From Cenococcum geophilum 1.58 (taxonomy: Eukaryota > Ascomycota > Dothideomycetes > Gloniales > Gloniaceae): a stretch of 64,000 nt of DNA. Below, piece by piece: positions 12,051 through 23,513 of the stretch (within the stretch, counting starts at the first letter, position 1; every line of letters begins with the position of its first letter). Location of the stretch: positions 2,046,001 through 2,110,000 of the forward strand of contig KV748176.1 of assembly GCA_001692895.1 (NCBI GenBank). Reading direction: 5' to 3'. Below the pieces are notes generated by a model. The model searched no databases and had not been told where the DNA came from. It saw nothing but the letters and a program-made list of their open reading frames with translations. A program made the translations under genes and the position numbers.

Positions 12051-13999
12051 TGGTATCTCTTTAGTATATAGCTTAGTCCTTTCTCTATTTCTTTATAGGT
12101 CGCCCCTACTTAATACTATACTAACTTGGCTTGTTGTCGTATTTTATAGCATTAAGTATCTCTAATATCGACCTAACCTATAATCTAATCGATCTTTAGA
12201 TTATATTCCTGTAACTAAGGCGTTTCTAACACTGCCTCGTTATTCCCTAATAGTAATATATTAAAAGATATCTTAACTGGTTTTCCTTTAATAGTTAGCT
12301 AAATAGGTTCTATTTTAAGATTAATAATACCTCCTCTATAGGCTATCAGATCTCCTAAAATTGTCACTAATAGGTAAAAATGTTCCTTTTATCTATATAG
12401 TAACCCTATTCTTTTAATTGCTATTGGCAAGATATAGTTCCTTATTACTCCACTATCTATTAATATCTTAAACTACTAATCTTGCTACTTAACTCGTAAA
12501 TTTAGGTGTTATTCTTAAATTCCTTTAAGGGTCTAAGACTCTACTACTAGTTCCCTCTAGTCCTATAGGCCTCTACTTTTCCTAACTATTAGCTGCTTAA
12601 TTCTGTTTATACTTAGTCTAACTTAAACTAATACTTAGTTCGCTTTTTGTTTTTAATATACTATAAATAAGTATTCTCTAGACATTCCTACCATTGTTAT
12701 CTACCTAGGCATTCTTCCGTAAGGAATCTTCCTAGTTAAAGTATTAAGTCCCCTTATTCTTAAACTTCTACTAGGTGCTAACTATATATATACTTAGCAT
12801 TTTAATATTTCGCCTTGTCTATTATCTAATATATTCTTATTAGATACTTTTGGTTTTTATCCTTTAGTGCTCTATATATATTGCACGTATTATCTATATA
12901 TGCTATCCATAATAGTATATAATATGCTTAGTGTTTCGGGTTAACTCTTAGCTTGTCTTTATCCTTAAGTTTAAACCTTTCTTATATTAATCTAAGCGTT
13001 GCGACTTTATTTATAGGTACTAAGATTTGCCTTTCGCTTCTCTAGTCCTCTAATTACTCCTCTAAATCCTTTAACGTTATAATTAAGGCTCCCTTAATAT
13101 AAGTTATAGCCTTCTCTATAATCAGGTGGTCTTAGATAACTTTTTCGTCTAACTATATATAGAAATCTTCCCACTTATTATTGTGCCTTTGCCTATACTA
13201 CTTTTAGTATAGCTGCTTAAGTATATACGGTCTATCTATAAGAAAGTATTTTTTTATTACTACGTTATAATAACCTTTGGTATATTATTCCTTAAACCTA
13301 GTTAGAATCCCTAGATCCTCTTCTTATTCTAATTTAGTAAGCCACTTGGCTCTTAGTATGCCTACTTTTGGCCTATTAGTAATTCTTCGTACTAGCGCTT
13401 TGTCCCTTATACGTCCTAATATGCTAGATCTCTTATCTAGTTTTTGTTCTTACTATAAGGTAATTCTCGCTCTAAATTCCTCTATAGTTTTTTTTCTTTC
13501 TTATTTTATGAGTAGATCCTTAAAGTCTTCGTGCTTCCTAATCTTAGTATTAAACTTTTAATCTTTAGGCTGAACACTGCGTTTTTTTAGTAAGTCCTCT
13601 AGGTTTATATATTGGTCTCCTAGTCTAACTGCTGTTTATATTGCAGATTCTCTAATCTATAAAGAAGCCCCTTGCCTCTTACCTATGGGTGTCCTTATTT
13701 ATACTCTAAAATCTTGGTCCCTTAGATTTTTTAATCCTAAGCTCGCTTCTAACTTAAGCTTAGCTCCCGCCTTAGTCTAACTAGGCGTTTATAGTATTCT
13801 TATCTTATCTTAAAAATCTTAAATCTCACTTATTTTGTCTTAAGAGTCTTATGCCGTAGGAAACTCTTATCCCGAGCTTATTTGTATATTCTTAAACTAA
13901 GCTACTGCCCTGCTCCATCGGTTTTCATCTATTATAGGTCCTTAGGTGTGCCTTATCTTATCTTAAGAATCTTGGTCATTTTTTATCTTATCTTAAGAA

Positions 14000-15612
14000 T
14001 CTTAAGCCTTTGGCCTTTTACCTTTATTAAGTGGTGAGCTAGCACTAGCAGTCGTCTGCTTGCTTAATCGTCTTTAGATATTACTCCTTCCGTCTTATAA
14101 AGCAATGGATGCCGTATCTAATGGTGTTATAATACCCGTTACTAAACCTTACTCTATAGCGGTCTTAGTCTCTACTTCTATCGCGTTATTAAGGTTTAAA
14201 TACCCCTAGTTGGTTCCTTTACTGTCCTTGTTGCTGTTAATTAATAAGTACTCCGACTCCATTATTATTATTACTAATTGTTATCCGCACGTTGCTATAA
14301 TATCTTAATCTAGCTTATAGAGTTGATCTTATTCTTTGTCTAACTCTTAAGTCCCTTTAAGTTCTCTTAACTCTGGTTCTTATAGCTAATAGCTTACGCC
14401 GTACTTAGCGTCTTTATGAATTTGGCATACGTTATTATAACAGAACGCGAAACTTCTAATTAAACACTCTTTTATTCCTTATAGTATACTATCGTCCCTC
14501 TATATATGTGTGTCTTTTACTATTAGTCTGGTTCCCTTTATTATATAGTAACTTTAACTATTTTTGTAATCCCTTGTGAAATAACCTTGTTTCCCGTAAT
14601 TTATATAAGCTCTATCTCTAAATCACTGACTTTATTATAGAGTCCGCCTAAATGTCTTCTGCTAATAAGATCCCTAATTTAGCCTATGCTCTTTAGTCCT
14701 ATAATTACTAGATCCTTAACCTCTGGGTTTCTATAGTTTCTTGCTCTATCTCTTATGGGCTTCTTTAGTACCGCTTAGGTCTATTAGCTTTGCGCTATAC
14801 TATAGTTTCTAACTTAGCTTTTGTTGTTGCGTGCTCTGCGCCTTATATGACTGTAGAACTCTATCCTAACCTTTCTTAGTTTGTTCCCTTTGGAAGATCC
14901 TATTGTTAATTTTAATCGCTTAATTTATTAATTCCCTTAGGGTGTCTGTATCTTCTATTAGAATGATTATATCCTAGACTTTAGCCTTAAGTCCCTATTT
15001 ATACTGTGCCATAGGCGCCTTATTATCCTACTTAACTTATATTGCTAACGTTTGGAACTATATTGTATATTTAATGGCTAAGGTTTATTACGTAATATCT
15101 TAGAGTTTTTTTTCCGCTATAGTTGTTGCCTCCGGATCTCTGAATATTTATATAAGTTGCTCCATAAATCTATTCTAGCTTAAGAACATAAACCGTACTT
15201 CCTAGTTTATTATCATTATTCTATTTGCTTGTATCTCTATAAGGTAAGGCTTAAACTATTTAAGTGCTCTTCCTAATAAGAACAATCCTGTATACGCTAT
15301 TTAATCCATAGGTATAGCTAGCTTTGCTCCCTCTTGCGTAACCTTAAAGTATATTTACGTAAGGAATCCTTTAAGCTTTAATCTCTCTCCTAAGAATCTT
15401 TTAATTGATAGTAACTTAACCTTTATTACTCCTATCCCGTTAATCCGTTATTTAAATGCCGCGTTATTCTCTGTTAACTAATTAACTATCTTTTGTAGTT
15501 GTCCGACCGTTATAGGTTGCTATAAGTTAGTATCTACTATACTAGTATCACCTCCTGACCTTAAAGTAGTTGCCGCCGTTAATAGCGTTATAGTAGCTGC
15601 TTTTAGTGGCAT
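14000..15612 (-). pseudogene. Gypsy-C gag remnant
   Basis: Begins 45 bp inside the 5' LTR at an ATG (15612, minus strand) with MPLKAATITLLTAATT. The downstream frame keeps gag-like text such as LFLLGRALK.FKPYLIEIQ, with stops at former glutamine codons. A cysteine/histidine cluster that may be the nucleocapsid knuckle lies near 14,390-14,460, but it is too damaged to call. Confidence 0.65.
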
Positions 15613-15656
15613 GTTATTTGACTTCTGTATTTATTACTATAACTAGGTAGTAATTA

Positions 15657-16078
15657 TATAACGGAACCTTATAGTAAGTACTACGGTGGGTTTGTTATTA
15701 GGCTAGGTATATAGGTGAAACAAATTAAGTTAATAACATAATAATAACTGGTAGAGTGGTTGCCTAATAGATTAGCTCTAATTGTATTCTGAGAATCACT
15801 ATAAGGAAGGAACTATCTAGGTAGGGACTAAGGGTCCTTAAATACATAACCATACTCCTAAGAAAGTCGTTGCTCTGTCTGCTCTGTCTGCTCTATTTGC
15901 TCTGTTATAGATCTCACAGATTACACAGATTATACAGATCACATCACGTAACTCTACTTACCATTCCTTGTCACATGGTTCCACGGGTTCCATCCTAGAC
16001 CGTGCTTGTATTAACCAACTAGCTTCTTCCAACTCTTCTCCAAGTAGTCGTAACATCGTACTTAAAGCGTCCGTAACA
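15657..16078 (-). repeat. Gypsy-C 5' LTR
   Basis: 422 bp, starting TATAACGG (from TGTAACGG) and ending CCGTAACA. Its right half (about 15,890-16,078) is almost free of RIP. It contains a short tandem of TGCTCTGTC units and alternating CACAGATTA words. It is followed by the ACTAG target duplication. Confidence 0.95.
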
Positions 16079-18016
16079 ACTAGTAGAGTATTATAAACGC
16101 CTAGATGCATTTTTATAAAAGGAAGCTAATAAGCTACTAGAATACCAACTATATAACTATAAGATTGTACTTAAAAAAGGAAAGTAGCCTAGATTTAGAC
16201 CCCCATATAGAATATCCTAAAATAAACTTTAAGCGTTATAGAAGTATCTAGATAAGAACCTAAGTAAGGGATTTATTAAAGCAACCTCTTCGCCCGTAGC
16301 TATATTAGTAATCTTTATTAAGAAACCTAGTGCAGTCTGCGCTTCTATATAGACTATTAAGCACTTAGTACTATTACTGTTAAGAAGTAATATCCAATTC
16401 CATTAATATAGGGGACGCTAAATTAACTAAGCAAGGCTCGCTACTATACAAAGCTTAATATTATCTCTGTATTTAACCGCCTCTATATTATAAAAGGAGA
16501 TAAATAGCTTATTGCATTTTATACTCGTAATAGATTATTTAAGTATTTAGTAATACTATTTAGCCTTATAAACGCCCTAAGCTTGTTTTAATATTATATA
16601 AATAATACCTTATATCCCTACCTAGACATCTTTTATATAGCTTATATTAATAATATACTAATATATAGTAATAACCTAACTAGATATTAGAAATATATTA
16701 ATTTTGTTTTATAAGCCCTATATAGAGCTAGTCTATAATTAGATATAGATAAATACAAATTCTATAAAATAGAAGTTCTATACTTTAGGCTTTTTATTTT
16801 TATAAATAGTATATAAATAGACCTAAAGAAAGTTAAAGTAATTATAAACTAGTAAGAACCCAAGAACGTTAAGGACGTAAGACTATTTATAGGATTTGCT
16901 AATTTCTACTAACGGTTTATTAATAACTTCTCTGTCCTAGTTTTACCCCTTATAGATTTAACCTAAAGGAATAAAGCCTTTATCTTTAATAATAAATATA
17001 AAAAGGCTTTTACTTATCTAAAGGTTATATTTACTACTATATCTATACTTTAATACTTTAACTTAAACCAAATAAGTGTTATAGAAGTTAATTTATCTAA
17101 TTATATTATAGGAGGTATTCTATCTTAATATAACAAGGATAGAGTATTATACCCTATAGTATACTTTTTAAAATAATTAAGCCTAGCTAAATATAACTAT
17201 AAAATCTATAATAAGGAATTACTAGCTATTATTAGATATTTTAAATAATAGTAACCCAAACTAGAAGGCGCCAGATTTCTAATTAAGGTCCTTAGCAACT
17301 ATAAGAATCTATAATACTTTACGACTATAGAATAGCTAAGTCATTATTAGGCCTACTAGTTAGAATATCTATCCTATTTCCAATTCTTAATTATATACCG
17401 CCTAGGCGTTTAAGGTTAGAAGCCTAATACTCTAACCTAATGCTTATAAGACGTACTACCACTAAAAAAAGCGCGCTCTTACTAAAACTAGACCCTACTT
17501 TATCCTAAACTATTTAAACCTTTTACTAAAGACCTTATAGTATACGTCCTTAAAATAACTAATTAATTAATTAAACAGATTATAATTAATAAATACCTAA
17601 ATAATAAGTTTATTTAAGAAACGCTTAAGCTAATCTATAATGGCGTTAGACGCTTTAAGAAGATCTTTTTAAGTAAATATAAAGCTTATAGAAACCGCTT
17701 AATTATCCCTAATTATAATAAACTTAAGCTTAAGCTCCTTAAATATATATATAACTTACTAGTAGCCAGCTACCTAGGCTAAGAAAAAACCCTAAAGCTA
17801 CTCTAATAGGAGTATTATTGGCTAAATATGTATAATATAACATAAAGGTATATCTTTAGCTACTATATCTACTGATAAGCTAAAGCTTTATATAAGACGT
17901 ATAATGGCCTTCTAAAGCCATTACCTATTCCAGACTAAAGATAGAAGGACGTCTTAATTAATTTTATTATTAACCTCTCTATAAGTAAAGGCTGTATAAA
18001 TATTATAGTAGTTATA
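16079..18016 (+). pseudogene. Gypsy-A copy 1 RT-RNase H-integrase segment
   Basis: Resumes Gypsy-A after Gypsy-C. Plus-strand translation gives reverse transcriptase text, with the catalytic box as AYINNILIYS at 16640-16669 (from YIDDILIYS), then RNase H (about 16,900-17,350) and the integrase N-terminal and core region (about 17,500-18,016). The match to copy 3 stops abruptly at about 18,016 inside integrase. The rest of the integrase, the chromodomain and the 3' LTR are found inverted at 22,104-23,513. Confidence 0.85.
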
Positions 18017-18360
18017 AGTTAGATCTAAAATAGCTATGCCCATTCTATATACGTAAGAGTTACTCTTATAAAGGATAGTACTTAATTAAGGATCTTAACG
18101 GCACGCTGTTTTGTAATTAAACTCTAGGGAATAGATTAAAGAAGTTTTATTAACGAGAGATATCTAAAGTCCGCTAGAAAGACTAGCTTAACTAGTTAGG
18201 CAGAACTATACTATAAGAAATAATAGCAGAGCCAGAACCTAAGGAAGATGCTATATAAAATCTACCAGTATTATAAAGCCATATAGTTTAAGAAGTACGC
18301 GTTTTAGAAAGATCGTTTAATATAACTAAGTAGAAAATATTTAACTAGGGGATAGTTAAG
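18017..18360 (+). pseudogene. Gypsy-B integrase C-terminal (GPY/F) remnant
   Basis: The plus strand reads QL.LK.LCPFYIRKS, then YLIKDLNGTLF and GNRLKKFY. This fits the GPY/F module that ends many Ty3/Gypsy integrases (family form RWxGPFxI ... YxLxxLDG ... GNRLKxFxxR). The preceding integrase residues are found on the opposite strand just right of 23,513, and the frame continues when the inversion is undone. The pol frame appears to end near 18,360. A GTAAGG at 18368 and a pyrimidine-rich TATTATAG ending at 18472 could form an intron before the next ORF. Confidence 0.75.
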
Positions 18361-18367
18361 TTCTAAG

Positions 18368-18472
18368 GTAAGGGAGAAAATATAAATAATAGCCGTATAA
18401 TCTATCTGTTTAGTTACTATATTTTCTAAAGCTCTTTCTATTACACTTTCTTATTTGATTTTTTTATTATAG
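18368..18472 (+). other. Possible intron between Gypsy-B pol and ORF3
   Basis: A GTAAGG donor-like site at 18368 and a T-rich tract ending in ATTATAG at 18472 bracket 105 bp at the pol/ORF3 boundary. This would resemble the spliced expression of an envelope-position ORF. RIP creates many TAG words, so the evidence is weak. Confidence 0.25.
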
Positions 18473-19280
18473 GAATTTAATATATATTAACAATAAGGTA
18501 AGGGCAGAAGAATATTTATATATAACTATCTAGTATTATTTACTATAAAGATATTAGTTCTGTTTACCGCCTTTACTAGGCTAATAGTAATTTTCCATCC
18601 CAGGGATAGAAAATTATAATTAGTCTATTTAATAATTAGAGCTGGTAAAACTCTACACTGCTACCTAAATTTAGTAGACTATTTAGATTAGGAAACCCTT
18701 TTAAAACTTTACCTTTTTACCCTTAATAAACCTTAAACGCAGCTATAATTAGTTAAAGTATAAATTAAACGGAATTAATAATCGTATATTTATTATATCT
18801 TTATCTAATAGGCCTTTCGTACTATATAAAGGAGCTAAGTAATAAATTAGTAATATCCTTGCGGAAGTTAGAGGCTTTATAATAATTAGAATTAGGTAAT
18901 ACTCCTCTAAATCTATAACAAGATTCTACTCTCTTAAAAAAAACTACGCAGATGCTGTTAGTATAGTAGTTAATTTTATTAACCGGAATAATAGGTTATA
19001 AGTATCTTTAGAAAAGGACGCGTTTTTATTAATCTTTAAGGATATCTCTAATGTTAGTAAGATGGCAAAAGATTAAAGAAATTAGTATAACGAAGCTAGA
19101 AAAACTATCTAAAAGTCCTAAGAATAAGATATTCTTAACGGACCACTTAAATATATAGTCTTTTACCACTTCCTTTCTACTGCCCGAAAGCTTACCGTCT
19201 ACCCACTTTATAAAGTAATGACGCAAGTTAATAAGGCCTTAATCGATAGGCTCACTTATCTAGGACGCGGTATTAAAAAC

Positions 19281-19472
19281 TGTAAGCTTTGCAGTGTGGG
19301 TATTAAATAAGCGACTTTATTGTAAATCTATGGAAATCAAGTGATGTAAATAGATAAAAGTAGACCCCTAACTCCGAAGCCTATAAGTTATTTTAACTAT
19401 ATCCGAGACATACGAAGGTGGTACTAATACTAGTAAAACAGGGTAATATGTAAGGTCCGGTAGTTGGTTACA
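19281..19472 (-). repeat. Solo LTR of Copia-1 family, TSD AAAAC
   Basis: 192 bp, TGTAAGCTTTGC...GGTTACA on the plus strand, flanked by AAAAC on both sides (19276-19280, 19473-19477). It is related to the Copia-1 LTR at 275-480. Perfect target duplications with no internal region indicate LTR-LTR recombination after insertion. It sits inside Gypsy-B ORF3. Confidence 0.93.
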
Positions 19473-21845
19473 AAAACACTACTTAACTATAGTTAACTAA
19501 TTTCGCGCTCACGCCTAAGATGTCAGAAAGGGTAATATTAGACTAGGTAGTAAAGAAGTATAATTTAGGAAGATACTTAACTAGCTTTCTTGTTCCAAAT
19601 AAGAACCTACCGCTAAGAAGTAGAAGACTAGCTACCGTAGAACTAGAAGTTATTAGTGTTAGAATTAAACAAGTAGAAGAAAGCTTAGCTTTTATACTAT
19701 AAATATATTTATAATATACTTCTAATATAATAAATCCCTTAGCTTTTTAGCCATTAACACCTATTTAAGGAGGAGGTATTAGTATTATACTAATCCCGTT
19801 TTAACAGGGATTACCTATATTATCTATAAATAAGAGCATTCTTACAGCTAGAACGCCTATTAGCTTACCCCTATAGCTGCTAGTATCTTTATTAAAAAGA
19901 AATCTAAGAAAAGGGCTAATAATTGCTTACCTAGAAGTAGAAGGGCTAGGAGTAAAATTAATATTTAATAAAAATGTTATTAAGCTAGGAGATAATGTGA
20001 AGTATATTAAGGAGGCTATAGATACTATAGCGGTACTCTATATAAAACAAGGATATAACTGCAAAGATAACGTACCCGCTTATCTTAAGGCGTCCCTAAA
20101 CTAAACCACTAAAATTAAACTAACTAAGGTAATAAAACTCCTACGCAGCTAGTATAGGGCAGCTAATTTAAATCTAAAGATATATTAGGTCTACTAAATA
20201 TATACGTAAGCAATAAAGGGTTTAAATTATACTGCACTATATTACAGACCCCGCTTAATATATTACGCTTATAACTACTTTAGTACTATAAAGACAAATT
20301 CTACTATATACTCCTGGATTAAAAAGGCTTATAGATCTCTAGATCTGTTTAACTCCTTAAAACTATATAAGTTTATTTATAACTTAGTACTAAGGTTTTC
20401 CTACAACTAAGAGACTTTACTTAATTAGATACTACTATTAGACAATTAAGAGATATAGAAGTAAAAGGGATCTGTAGTTTCAAACGTGTTTAGATAGTAG
20501 TAGGATTTTAGCATCTTAGTAATAATTAATAAAGACATATATATATACCGCTATTATTAGCGTCTAATTAATAGGCGGCCAAATTACAGCTAGTTAAAAA
20601 CGATGGTTTATAGTCTCTACCTATAACTAATAAGGCAGGATCCTTAGTATTATTGTCTCTATTACGCTCTTAGGCCTAATAGCTAGTGGTAACTTATCTC
20701 CTACCCTTATTATATAAAATTCGCTATTAAGGGAGACTCTATAGCTTTCCGCTATATTAACGTTAATATTCCCCCTCTTTTAAACAGTGGACGTAGTGCT
20801 AATATAATTTAAGGAAGCGTTTCTCTGGATAATAAGACTAAGGATAATTATATAATTATCCTACCTAGTATATATTACCACCTAGAAATATAATAAGAGG
20901 ATTTTAAGGCCTAAGGATTAACTAAGGGCGATAGATTTATTTATAAGATCATTAACTAAGACTAGATAACTAAAGATATAGAAAAGTATACAACCGACTA
21001 GGTAGCTTAGCTAAATAAAAGAGGAGACGTGCATATAACTATACCTTACCCTCCTTATAGAGCGAAAGGACCTTTAATCGGGACTTAGCAACTAATATTA
21101 CTATAGTTTATTAGTATTTAGGACGATTATAATAACCTTAAGGTTATAGAAGGAGGAACCTAGGCAGAGCTAGTAGATACTTACTAAGACTTAAAAGCAC
21201 CGCCCCGTACACTATCCGGATATGCCAATTTTTATAGCGTAATTCTATATCGCTTCCCTGCTGCAGTTAAGCTTATTACTATTACCGCCTTATCTAATAC
21301 CCTTTTGGGTAAACAATAATAAGATTCTTTAGCGGTAATTTAAGATTGTAATCTTCTTTCTTAATAGCAACGGGAACGAAGTTAGGAGATAGATGCATTC
21401 CTACTACATTGGGGCTGTTAAAAACTACAAGTATATGTTTTAGCTAATGCGTGCGGCTAAAATAGAGCGCTTTAATAGCCGCTTATACTTCTACTACGTT
21501 AATAATAGAATTAATCCTTTAACTATTGCGGTAGATCTAAGTAGGGTGCCTCCTATTATTGCAGAAGGGCAGAATTATACAGAGTTGCCTAAAGAATTAC
21601 AGGATAGAATTGAGCAAATAGGAGGACGCGAAAGAGCTATATTATCTAAGAGCCGCCAGTCTAATATTTCCTGTACTACCTAGATAGGCGGACGAGAACG
21701 GTCTTAATTAACCAGAATAGAGTATCCTCGTTTACTATCTCGGGTTTATAGTAAAGGTAAGGAGCGTATACGGTTGCCTATTACGCTTTTTTTGAAAATA
21801 GGGGGGGGATATAGGGTTTTAGAAGTCGTTAGGGGATAATAACTT

Positions 21846-21859
21846 AGGTAGGGGAGGTA
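21846..21859 (+). other. Gypsy-B polypurine tract
   Basis: AGGTAGGGGAGGTA lies directly before the LTR start TATAGTGG. The same purine tract and LTR boundary occur in reverse complement at 56711-56725, which confirms the boundary. Confidence 0.7.
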
Positions 21860-22103
21860 TATAGTGGTATAATTTGGCCTCCTAGATTTAATATCTAAAT
21901 TAGGTATAGCTTTAGGGGAGCCTAGGCCTTTTATAGTTATATAGATCGGTTTAAAGCCCTAAAGTCTTTAATAACTTGGGCGATACTAATAGATATACAA
22001 TTTCCCTTTAATATACTCTTTTCTTTTCTTCTTACTGCTTAATTCTAATTAATTATAACTAACTAACAGACCAACAGACTAATAGCACTATAACTTTTTA
22101 TCT
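21860..22103 (+). repeat. Gypsy-B 3' LTR, interrupted
   Basis: Matches the reverse complement of the LTRs at 30199-30467 and 56466-56714 up to the word TATCT (22099-22103). There Gypsy-A copy 1 is inserted. The missing last ~20 bp of the LTR would lie left of the window, beyond the 5' end of Gypsy-A copy 1. Confidence 0.85.
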
Positions 22104-22454
22104 TATTACGGAGTAAGTATAAGCGGCGATAATATATAGCAAGGTAGATATTATTAAGCTATATATATAAACTATATAAGGAGGCTAAGACGTTGCGTAA
22201 GGAGAGAAGGTAGGAAAACGGGAAGAAAGGGTATATATTATAAACTTAGTTGCTTAGTTAATATATACATAGAGTAGAATAGGATTTAGGTAGTAAAACT
22301 TAGTAGAATTTAGTAGAATATAGTAGAATATAGTAGGTTACTATTAGATTGCCGCAGATTGCTATTAGATTGCCGTTTTATAGTTAGTTTTTAATTACTA
22401 AGTTAGTAAAAATAGGTAGATGTATATAAGATGTTATAGGGGTATCCTATAATA
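22104..22454 (-). repeat. Gypsy-A copy 1 3' LTR
   Basis: 351 bp beginning TATTACGGAGTAAG and ending CCTATAATA, heavily RIPped. It aligns with the Gypsy-A LTRs at 36862-37230, 43383-43752 and 55451-55818. It shares the runs of TAGTAGAAT and AGATTGCCG(C/T) words that mark this family's U3. Confidence 0.9.
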
Positions 22455-23513
22455 GTACCCCCCCCCCTTTAAACTTAAACTTCTATAAAATAGGGCTATA
22501 GTAGTTCTAGGTAGAGTTTGTAAAAGTCTTTTATAGCTTATATAAGTCCTATAGAGTTAACGGGTTCCTATAAGGGCTTAGTAAAGCCTTTTTATTTTAT
22601 AAATTATATATATTAGCGTTTCCGTTTATTATACTTAATATTATTAATTCTTTTAATAAAGTACTCGTTTTTACTATCTACTTTAACTAGTAAAGGAGGG
22701 TCTTATATCTATTTAGGTAGGGCGTCTAATATAGGAGTAGTAGGGTAGAGGACTAACGTATAGAATATAGGGTGGATTTTGACCGTATTAGGGAGCTTTA
22801 GTTAATAGGCGTAAGAGGAAATAACCTTTTTAACCTTATAAGGGCTAGCGTTTTTCTAATTAAGTTTTTTAGTAAGTTGTTTTATATTTAGATTTCTTAT
22901 ATCTAGCCAGACAAAGTTACTAATTTAGTAGGCTAGTATTAGGGTTTATTTCTTATTTACTGTAGCTTTATAGATAAATTAGGCCTATATTATTTTATTA
23001 ATAAGGAACTATTATAGTTCCTCTATCCTCCTTATAAATTAATTTACTTTTATAACTTATAAAGCGTAGTAAGTAGAGTAAGGGATATTACTAAAAGGTT
23101 TAAAACCTATATATAAATATTAACCGTAGTTAGTTAAGAATAGGGAGATCTTTATAGTTTCTAAAATAGAGTTATTTATAATAAATTTAGTAAATATAAG
23201 CCAGTTAATTTAGTTATCTTATAAATATAACGTATATAACCGAATATACTATTCTATTATAGTATTTACGCGTTTTATTTAACCGTCTATTTCTAAATAG
23301 TATATAGTAGATAATAGTGCCTTAATGCGGAGCTGGGTAATTAGTTTTTCTAAAATATAGAGATAAACTAGCTACCTTTATTAAAGATAATCGTTTTAGA
23401 GAGTTTATAGAGTTTCTATATATAGTTTAGGAATAGTTAGGCAATAGTAGGTGTTAATATATTAGGGTAGGCAATTAAGTGCCTTATCTTAGATAGTTAG
23501 TTTATAACTGCTA
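22104..23513 (-). mobile_element. Gypsy-A copy 1, 3' part: integrase end, chromodomain, 3' LTR (inverted)
   Basis: The LTR (22104-22454) and the purine tract (reverse complement, from 22455) are followed rightward by DNA matching copy 3 from 43,753 to about 44,800. The match ends inside integrase at about 23,513, the same point where the plus-strand half of Gypsy-A copy 1 ends at 18,016. This piece is therefore the displaced 3' part of copy 1, not a separate insertion. Confidence 0.85.

Larger units (their letters stand above)
8036..16078 (-). mobile_element. Gypsy-C, complete chromodomain Ty3/Gypsy element, 8,043 bp
   Basis: Both LTRs are 422 bp (8036-8457 and 15657-16078) with TG...CA ends (TA at one RIPped end), flanked by the 5-bp duplication ACTAG. 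The element reads on the minus strand. Gag opens at 15612 with MPLKAATITLL. Reverse transcriptase lies around 12,000-11,350, with [12 protein letters not shown] near 11,810 and YLNNI (from YLDDI) near 11,495. RNase H and integrase follow. A chromodomain is readable at about 9,350-9,200 (YKVK.IGYNKTT). A purine tract lies at 8458-8475. The layout resembles MAGGY-type chromoviruses. All frames carry RIP stops. Confidence 0.95.
18473..21859 (+). pseudogene. Gypsy-B ORF3: long accessory ORF with 2OG-Fe(II) dioxygenase-like C-terminal region
   Basis: One decayed frame runs from at least 18,909 to about 21,330, and it stays in phase once the solo LTR at 19281-19472 and its 5-bp duplication are removed. 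This implies a protein of more than 740 residues. The N-terminal part (AFYHFLSTARKLTVYPLY and LGRYLTSFLVPN) is not recognised. The C-terminal part has FRYINVNI (20747-20770), GSVSLDN (about 20,814), IPYPPYRAKGP (about 21,041) and LYRFPAAVKL (about 21,260). Reversing likely RIP changes would give an H-x-D pair and a downstream histidine, the ligand layout of 2-oxoglutarate/Fe(II) dioxygenases. Similar unannotated fungal proteins exist as far as I recall. A further +1-frame ORF (21447-21683) follows. The position between pol and the purine tract equals the env slot. The dioxygenase call is tentative. Confidence 0.5.
18017..23513. other. Inverted segment carrying halves of Gypsy-B and Gypsy-A copy 1
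   Basis: Its left part (18,017-22,103) is the 3' portion of Gypsy-B and its right part (22,104-23,513) is the 3' portion of Gypsy-A copy 1. Both are in the orientation opposite to the rest of their elements. Re-inverting it joins 18,016 to 23,513 inside Gypsy-A integrase and joins 23,514 to 18,017 inside Gypsy-B integrase, in frame across the GPY/F motif. An 11-bp word (TAGTAGTTATA / TAGCAGTTATA in the Gypsy-A sense) sits at both Gypsy-A break ends. Confidence 0.85.

Noticed and set aside
22104..23513. An independent fourth Gypsy-A insertion
   Set aside because: It begins in integrase exactly where copy 1 ends, and the inversion explains it without an extra insertion.
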